DNA from: an uncultured Saprospiraceae bacterium
Lineage (GTDB): Bacteria > Bacteroidota > Bacteroidia > Chitinophagales > Saprospiraceae
DNA length: 39,966 nt
Assembly (NCBI GenBank): GCA_937923345.1
Contig: CAKZVJ010000148.1
Location: 1 to 39,966 of the forward strand
Direction: 5' to 3'
Numbering within the stretch: position 1 is the stretch's first letter; every line of letters starts with the position of its first letter. Both the position numbers and the translations under genes were made by a program. Under the pieces are notes generated by a model. That model made no database searches. It had not been told where the DNA came from and saw nothing but the letters and a program-made list of their open reading frames with translations. Below, piece by piece: positions 34,721-39,966 of the stretch.

Positions 34721-35077
34721 TTTTATCTGAATAGGATATCCAATTTTAAGAGGTTAATACCAATGGTTCACTAATAAATTTTAAATAGCTCACAACTAGC
34801 TTCTTAGGGTTATAGTGGCTAATATTTGCAAATAGTGCATAATCAGACATTTTCATCGCTGTGATTTACAATTGCTCAAAAATTACCGAACCATTCAATA
34901 CTATTTGTTTGCACTCCGCGACTGTCCAGAGCGGACTCATTTGTAGGCTATTAATTTTAAAATGAGACCCAACAAGCGGATCGTCTTCAAATAAATTATT
35001 GAAAGAAATAGTTTAAATATAGGATCGCTACCATTCTTTTTCCCTAACTTTCATAGTGTAAAACCGTAAACATATTC

Positions 35078-35584
35078 ATGAGAATCCTTTGCATCATAGT
35101 AGTTTTCTTAATCAGCAGACAAGTGCTACTTTGTCAAGCATATTCTGACAGCATTTCAGTCAATTTATTTTTGCTGGATGAATGCAGAATTAGCCAAAAT
35201 ATTTCTGGCGAAATAAACTATGTACACGAAAATTATAATAAAGCTCCTTTTCACTTCATGTGCTATTTTCCTAACAAGTCATCCACAGTAGAGAAAATTG
35301 AAGGTTTTATGAAAGACTACCAAATAGACATACCCTATCATACGGACTATACCAAAGAACAAACTCGATTGTATGGAGCAAGCATTGCGCCAGAGGTAGT
35401 CGTGTATGATGAAAAAAATAGAGAAGTCCTTTACCGAGGTCGCATCGACAATTCATTTGATAAGGTGGGATCGAGAAGAAGAGTAATTACTTCGAGAGAT
35501 TTGAGGGATGCCTTGACAGCCATCCTAAATAATGAAAAAATTAGCGAAAAAGAAACTTCAGCTATCGGCTGTTTTATAAATTAA
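35078..35584 (+). CDS. Secreted redoxin-like thioredoxin-fold protein
   Basis: This 168-residue exported protein has a signal peptide (MRILCIIVVFLISRQVLLCQ) and resembles the redoxin/peroxiredoxin-like proteins found beside cytochrome/copper-monooxygenase genes. The segment FLLDECRIS (31-39) stands where those proteins have a CP.S redox motif, here with a single Cys36. The C-terminus keeps the family pattern YRGRIDNSF (119-127), TSRDLRDALTAIL (138-150) and AIGCFIN (162-168), whose Cys165 could be a resolving or metal-binding partner. The gene ends 6 bases before the heme/copper protein gene and is surely co-transcribed with it. A role in thiol or copper handling for that partner is inferred. 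Confidence 0.78.
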   Translation: MRILCIIVVFLISRQVLLCQAYSDSISVNLFLLDECRISQNISGEINYVHENYNKAPFHFMCYFPNKSSTVEKIEGFMKDYQIDIPYHTDYTKEQTRLYGASIAPEVVVYDEKNREVLYRGRIDNSFDKVGSRRRVITSRDLRDALTAILNNEKISEKETSAIGCFIN

Positions 35585-35590
35585 TACCAG

Positions 35591-37180
35591 ATGAGTACAA
35601 AATTAATTTTTACTACATTATTATTTCTATTTGTTACCCAATCAAGTACTGGGCAAGTAACCTACTCAGGGGAGATTGCAAAAATTATTTATGAAAATTG
35701 TTCTACTTGTCATCGTCAAGGAGAGATAGGGCCAATGGCACTTACATCATATGAGGAAGTACAATCTTGGGGAGGGACTATTGAGTATGTAATCTCCAAT
35801 GGCATCATGCCTCCCTCGCAGACTGATCCAGAGTATTCAAATTTCTTAGGCGAGAATTTTTTAACGGAAGAAGAAATAAACAATATATCTGACTGGGTAG
35901 CGAATGGAATGCCGAGAGGAAATCAAGCTGAAGAGCCAGACTTTCCAGACTTTCCTGATGGGTCGGTTTTGGGCGAACCAGATTTAGTATTAGAGATGGC
36001 AGAAGAATGGATGCATGAGGGAAACGGCCAGGACGATTACAGATATTTTGTGCTACCAACTAACCTCCCAGAAGATAGAATTATCAAAGCAGTAGAGTTT
36101 CGCCCCGGCAATTCTAAAATTGTCCACCATGCACTAGTATTTGAAGATACAGAAGGGGTAGCGGCAGCAAAAGATGCGGCCACCCCAGAATATGGTTTCG
36201 ATGGATTTGGTAGTTTTTTAGATGGAAACTCTACTAGCATTTTAAATCAAAAACAATTTCCTGGTTTTGTACCTGGGCAAAAGCCCATTAGATATCCAGA
36301 TGGCGCAGGGCAAATATTAAAAGCGGGTGCAGATGTAGTAGTTCAAGTGCACTACGCACCCTGGCCAGTAGATGCCACTGATAAATCAAAGCTCAATATC
36401 TTCTTCATGGATGAAACAGAAGAGACTTATGAAAGAGAGGTTAGAAGTCATATCATGGTTCCATTACAATCTGTAATTAATGAACCCTTTATAATACCTG
36501 CTAATACTACTCGTACTTTTCACGGAATTTATGAAGTCCCTGTCGATGTGAGTCTGGTCAATATTGCACCGCACATGCACCTACTTGGTTTGAACTGGGA
36601 AGTATGGATGGAGTTGCCAGATGGAGAAAGAGTAAATCTTATTCGTATCCCTGATTGGGATTTCAATTGGCAAGGCTCTTATGCATTCAAGCGATATATG
36701 GTCGCGCCGGCAGGCTCAAAGATACATGCCGAGGCGAGCTATGATAATACTACGAGCAATCCAAATAACCCTAGCAATCCACCTGTATTTGTGACTTGGG
36801 GCGAAGGAACAAAAGATGAGATGTATTATCTGCCTATTGGTTTTGTGTTGTACAGACCCGGAGATGAGAATATAGTCTTTGACGAAGTAACTACCAGCAC
36901 TGGGGTGATCGAGAGAAATGGAAATGTCATTTATCCATTGGCTCCCAATCCAGTGGACGATTTCACTGTGGCAGGCTTGCGATTAGAGAAAGGTCAAGCG
37001 CTCAATATTTCTATTTTTGATATAAATGGCAAAAAAATAAGAACGCTACGCAAAGCTGAATTTTTTAATTCTGGAGAGCATTTCATCAATTTCTCTACCG
37101 CTAACTTGGCTAGTGGAATGTATATTTTGCAGATGGAAGGAAGCGACTTTCAGGCCAGTCAAAAATTCATCAAGCAATAA
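35591..37180 (+). CDS. Cytochrome c / copper type II monooxygenase-like protein with T9SS type-A sorting domain
   Basis: This 529-residue protein has a signal peptide (about 1-22) and a c-type heme site CSTCH (37-41, possible axial Met73 in GIMPPS). A domain related to copper type II ascorbate-dependent monooxygenases (PHM/DBM) follows. The candidate copper ligands are all present: His179-His180 (IVHHALVF) and His254 (VQVHYAPW) for one site, and His328/His330 (APHMHLLG) plus Met411 (TKDEMYY) for the other. Residues about 445-529 form a type-A sorting domain (LAPNPVDDF, ISIFDINGKKI, SGMYILQM). It should be exported and cell-surface attached, where the heme could feed electrons to the copper centre. 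The substrate is unknown. Confidence 0.87.
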   Translation: MSTKLIFTTLLFLFVTQSSTGQVTYSGEIAKIIYENCSTCHRQGEIGPMALTSYEEVQSWGGTIEYVISNGIMPPSQTDPEYSNFLGENFLTEEEINNISDWVANGMPRGNQAEEPDFPDFPDGSVLGEPDLVLEMAEEWMHEGNGQDDYRYFVLPTNLPEDRIIKAVEFRPGNSKIVHHALVFEDTEGVAAAKDAATPEYGFDGFGSFLDGNSTSILNQKQFPGFVPGQKPIRYPDGAGQILKAGADVVVQVHYAPWPVDATDKSKLNIFFMDETEETYEREVRSHIMVPLQSVINEPFIIPANTTRTFHGIYEVPVDVSLVNIAPHMHLLGLNWEVWMELPDGERVNLIRIPDWDFNWQGSYAFKRYMVAPAGSKIHAEASYDNTTSNPNNPSNPPVFVTWGEGTKDEMYYLPIGFVLYRPGDENIVFDEVTTSTGVIERNGNVIYPLAPNPVDDFTVAGLRLEKGQALNISIFDINGKKIRTLRKAEFFNSGEHFINFSTANLASGMYILQMEGSDFQASQKFIKQ

Positions 37181-37211
37181 ATTTACTGATTGACAGTTAA
37201 GTAAATATTAG

Positions 37212-37248
37212 AATGCCAGCGTCTATATGGAGGCTGGCATTTTTTTTG
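37212..37248 (+). terminator. Rho-independent terminator after the copper-monooxygenase-like gene
   Basis: AATGCCAGC (37212-37220) pairs with GCTGGCATT (37233-37241) and a run of eight or more T follows. Confidence 0.9.
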
Positions 37249-37355
37249 GCTTGTTAAGTAAGACTAGTAAGTGTTAAAAAAATCACAATTGAGTATGATG
37301 ACTGGGACGAATTAGTTGAAAGTAAGGTCTTGTCTATAAGCAATAATAACTACCA

Positions 37356-38108
37356 ATGAAAATATTGAATGTAACCGTTTTTGCGCTTTTATTCGCAAGC
37401 ATCTTTAGTTCTCCAATACTTCAAGCTCAAAGCAAATGGAATGCTAAAATTTCAAATTCTATAGATGTAGTCGTAGGAGGCGATTTAGGTTTTAGGCGAT
37501 TAAGTACAACCAATCCCTTGTTTGAGTCTCAATTACTAAATAGAAAAACCTCAGAGGCTTTTAAATTTAACTACAATGCTGGCCTTAACTTTACCTATGG
37601 TTTGAATAGAAGATTGGCAGTAAAAACAGGGGTGCGATTTTCTAATCCTGGATATAGTATCTCCAAGGTGGAAAAAATTGACTTCACTAAGGATATTAAT
37701 GAAGTGATAAAAGTGCCATTAGGCCCCGGAGATAGAGAAGGATTTTATACCTATAAGGTTCACTATAATTTTGTTCAAGTACCATTAGGTATAAAATATA
37801 TTGCTGAAGGTGGTTTCTGTAAGCCTTATTTTGAGCTAGGAGTACTGACGAGTTTTTATGGAAAGACTAGAGTTTCTGAGTTTGATGCTAACGAAGTTAG
37901 AACGGATATTAATGTTGAGGAAAATATTAATAGAACTAACTTTATTAGCTATATTAGTGTGGGTGGGAATTATATTATTTCTGATAACGTATCTGCCTTT
38001 ACCCAAATCTCTGTCAACTACCAGTTGAATAGTCTCCGCAATGATGCAGCCGATGAAAGATTAATGAGTATTGGTTTAGCGATTGGAGTAAAGCAATATT
38101 TACAATAG
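37356..38108 (+). CDS. Outer-membrane beta-barrel protein (paralogue 1)
   Basis: This 250-residue protein has a signal peptide ending near LQAQS and then alternating beta strands typical of the small Bacteroidota barrels (OMP_b-brl/PorT-like). Examples are FKFNYNAGLNFTYGLNRRLA, VKTGVRFSNPGYSI, QVPLGIKYIAEGG, PYFELGVLTSFYG and a last strand MSIGLAIGVKQYL. It is closely similar along its full length to the protein at 38907-39656 (roughly half the residues identical by eye), so the two are a recent duplication. No ligand or activity can be assigned. Confidence 0.82.
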   Translation: MKILNVTVFALLFASIFSSPILQAQSKWNAKISNSIDVVVGGDLGFRRLSTTNPLFESQLLNRKTSEAFKFNYNAGLNFTYGLNRRLAVKTGVRFSNPGYSISKVEKIDFTKDINEVIKVPLGPGDREGFYTYKVHYNFVQVPLGIKYIAEGGFCKPYFELGVLTSFYGKTRVSEFDANEVRTDINVEENINRTNFISYISVGGNYIISDNVSAFTQISVNYQLNSLRNDAADERLMSIGLAIGVKQYLQ

Positions 38109-38348
38109 TTAATTGAGCTGATTTATTTTTAATGAAGAAGTAAAGAATCAGTAGAGAGCAAGAAAATGAGATTGTTCTGCGCTGCTCAGACTGCTTAGTT
38201 TTGCATGCAGAAATAATGTATGATAAAGGTGCTTGGCATTTGAATAACATAAATAATCAAAACAATATAACTGTTTCAAAAAATACATTGGAATGATTAC
38301 TTCTACGAAGGAGAGGCACAGGAAATAAGATTAAAAGACTTAATTACA

Positions 38349-38663
38349 TTGCATGTTAGAATAAGTCGTGCTAATTTTATAGCATTAACATTATTGGCTA
38401 TTGGCTTATCCATTTGTACTTTTTTTCTACCTACCTTATTAGAAGTATTATTTCCTACTTTTTCACTATTGAGTGGATATATTACAATAGATTCTATAGA
38501 GTATACAATGCCAATATTATATCTTATTTGTTATCCGCTAATCATTTTTTCTTTGATTATACTTGCCTTAAAGCGTATCAGAGATACAGGAAATACAATC
38601 TGGAAATTGCTGATACCTGGAATTAATTTAAAATTGCTTTATTTGCAATACTCAAAAGAATGA
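38349..38663 (+). CDS. DUF805-like small membrane protein, start unclear
   Basis: The segment after a TTG at 38349 (104 codons) fits DUF805: an opening RISRANF like the R.SR.eFW motif, three or four hydrophobic helices, and the signature LALKRIRDTGNTIWKLLIPG. No ATG starts this frame. The frame stays open upstream to 38271 with plausible coding (WNDYFYEGEAQEIRLKDL). A one-base slip in the A-run at about 38278-38283 would join it to an ATG at 38217. The gene may therefore be longer and frameshifted, or start at TTG. It lies between the two paralogous barrel genes. Confidence 0.6.
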   Translation: MHVRISRANFIALTLLAIGLSICTFFLPTLLEVLFPTFSLLSGYITIDSIEYTMPILYLICYPLIIFSLIILALKRIRDTGNTIWKLLIPGINLKLLYLQYSKE

Positions 38664-38876
38664 GTATTTTTTTTCTTTTTCGATTCGACAATATTAAATC
38701 AGAGTGTGGTAAATTAGTCTTTAGGTGTTCATGTGTAATTTAAATTTTTGTTCTTCCTTTAAAACATAAGTGTGCATGAAATGACTACTACTTTGCATTT
38801 ATATATTTTGAAATATTCATAAGTGATAAAGTGACAGCTGTCAAGCAAATTGAAAATACTAGCGGGATTTGATTCA

Positions 38877-38884
38877 TAGTTTTG
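38877..38884 (+). promoter_or_regulatory. Promoter -7 box candidate for barrel paralogue 2
   Basis: TAGTTTTG matches the Bacteroidota -7 consensus TAnnTTTG and lies 22 bases before the ATG. The nearest upstream TTG (38850-38852) is 24 bases away, slightly long. Confidence 0.35.
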
Positions 38885-38906
38885 AGAACAACTAAATCAA
38901 ATCATC

Positions 38907-39656
38907 ATGAAAAATATCAAGCTAATCAAAATCGCCATTCTACTTACCTCTGTATCTCTTGTTTACATCTCACATGCCCAACGCGGGTATAAAAGCAAAA
39001 GAGCCAACTCCCTTGATCTTGTTGTTTCAGGGGATGTGGGTTATCGACTTATTTCTATTTTGGACTCCTCTGTGAAAGAGCAGTTGGAAAATAGAATAAC
39101 TTCCGAATCATTCAAGCTGAACTACAAGGCAGGATTGAATTTTAATTTTGGTCTTAATAAAAAACTGTTGTTGAAGACCGGAATTAGAGTTTCGAATCCT
39201 GGCTACAGTATTACATCTGTAGAACGGATAGACTTTAATCAGGATGTAAATGACATTGTAAAAAAACCTTTGAGGAGAGATGATGCATCAAAGTATGAGT
39301 ACAAAGTGCAATACAATTTGCTACAAGTCCCCTTAGGGATTAAATACATTGCCTCAAGAGGGGCTTGTGAGCCATATTTTGAGCTCGGGATTATGCCTAG
39401 TTTTTATGGAGGTACAAAAATATATGAGTTACAATCTGACGAGACTAGAAGTGAAGCAATAAACGTCGAAGAAAATATAAATACCATAAACTATATCAGT
39501 TTTATTAGTACCGGAGGTAACTACCGCATCGCGGATAATGCTTCTCTCTTCTTACAGATGTCAGCCAACTATCAACTGAATAATTTGCGCAAAGGAGATT
39601 TGAAAGAAAACTTAGTGAGTCTTGGTGTCGAAGCCGGAGTGCGATTGTTTTTGTAG
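38907..39656 (+). CDS. Outer-membrane beta-barrel protein (paralogue 2)
   Basis: This 249-residue protein has a signal peptide (MKNIKLIKIAILLTSVSLVY, cleavage after SHAQ). It matches the 37356-38108 protein strand for strand: SLDLVVSGDVGYR, FKLNYKAGLNFNFGLNKKLL, SNPGYSITSVERIDF, QVPLGIKYIASRG, PYFELGIMPSFYG and INVEENIN. It ends in the barrel-type strand GVEAGVRLFL. The pair most likely arose by tandem duplication, with the DUF805-like gene between them. A surface or outer-membrane role is safe; the specific function is unknown. Confidence 0.82.
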   Translation: MKNIKLIKIAILLTSVSLVYISHAQRGYKSKRANSLDLVVSGDVGYRLISILDSSVKEQLENRITSESFKLNYKAGLNFNFGLNKKLLLKTGIRVSNPGYSITSVERIDFNQDVNDIVKKPLRRDDASKYEYKVQYNLLQVPLGIKYIASRGACEPYFELGIMPSFYGGTKIYELQSDETRSEAINVEENINTINYISFISTGGNYRIADNASLFLQMSANYQLNNLRKGDLKENLVSLGVEAGVRLFL

Positions 39657-39785
39657 ATAACTTTTCGCTAATCCAGCAATTGAAATGGCCCACACATTTG
39701 GTCTTTCCAAAATCGAAATGATTTGTTAATCACCAGGCTGAATAGAATACGCTTACACGAAGTACTATTTTAATATCTTGAGAAC

Positions 39786-39943
39786 TAGCCCGCGATAGGG
39801 GTAGAAGCGATACGCAATCTGCTACACTATTCGTGAAGGAAGGAGACGAGAAGGATGAGCCCGTAGGAGCGAATACGAGCGACGACTATCCTGAACAATA
39901 GTATGGCAGATGGAGTACAAGCGGATGACCCGCCTGTAGCTAG
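39786..39943 (-). repeat. Structured dispersed element, copy D
   Basis: The outer stem is CTAGC (39786-39790) with GCTAG (39939-39943). An inner stem pairs TCTGC (39819-39823) plus ACTATT (39827-39832) with AATAGT (39897-39902) plus GCAGA (39906-39910). On the minus strand it reads GGGTCATCCGCTTGTA at the 5' side and GTATCGCTTCTACCCC followed by TATCGCGGGCTAG at the 3' side. The internal blocks CGTATTCGCTC and GCTCATCC match copy A. It lies after the second barrel gene; the remaining bases to the window end hold no gene. Confidence 0.85.
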
Positions 39944-39966
39944 ACCAATGGACGACGACTCGACTG

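Noticed and set aside
23640..37320. Shared 13-mer GACGAATTAGTTG upstream of the giant gene and of barrel paralogue 1
   Set aside because: A 13-base match is expected several times by chance in 40 kb, and the distances to the start codons differ (about 185 and 45 bases).

Overview
The window looks like a chromosomal segment from a member of the Bacteroidota. It is AT-rich and its genes mostly lack Shine-Dalgarno sequences. It encodes two proteins with type IX secretion (T9SS) sorting domains: a type-B gliding-motility-type C-terminus on a 3559-residue protein and a type-A C-terminus on a heme/copper enzyme. It also carries typical Bacteroidota outer-membrane beta-barrels and PAS-LuxR regulators. 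The overall style suggests a Saprospiria/Cytophagia-like marine or environmental species, but the class cannot be fixed from sequence alone.

Layout. 1-119 is a heptanucleotide tandem array. 268-3244 holds a small membrane protein, an ABC1/UbiB-family kinase and a lipoprotein. 3555-7681 is a conserved divergent cluster: a LolD/YbbA-type ATPase and YbbP/FtsX-type permease on the minus strand, facing a TesA-type SGNH hydrolase on the plus strand. 8024-12538 is a loose plus-strand run: an unknown membrane-anchored protein, an S33-type alpha/beta hydrolase, an acyltransferase-3 gene broken by one in-frame TAG, a tiny lipoprotein and a PAS-like/LuxR regulator. 13048-13398 is a short MotA/TolQ-like channel protein. 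13719-18873 is a tight minus-strand operon: HPF/RaiA-like protein, ABC exporter, HlyD adaptor, hotdog thioesterase, TolC-like outer-membrane factor. It diverges from a TetR regulator whose next gene is a class D beta-lactamase (18994-20520). 21193-22980 is a Na/Pi cotransporter. 23829-34508 is the giant T9SS type-B surface protein. 35078-37180 is a redoxin plus cytochrome/copper-monooxygenase pair. 37356-39656 holds two paralogous beta-barrel proteins flanking a DUF805-like gene.

The export operon and the tetR-bla pair share one 120-bp divergent control region with a palindromic operator candidate, so they may form one envelope-stress or drug-response locus. The exporter's nucleotide-binding domain is highly unusual: only Walker A is recognisable.

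The most distinctive unexplained signal is non-coding. About six copies (five clear, one weaker) of a roughly 110-200-bp dispersed element lie in intergenic gaps 3' of plus-strand genes, in both orientations. They share conserved end blocks but have stems whose two arms change together between copies, which implies selection on a folded RNA or DNA structure. A second family of small palindromes around GTAGAGACG/GTAGACGC includes a perfect 64-bp palindrome and a 23-bp tandem array.
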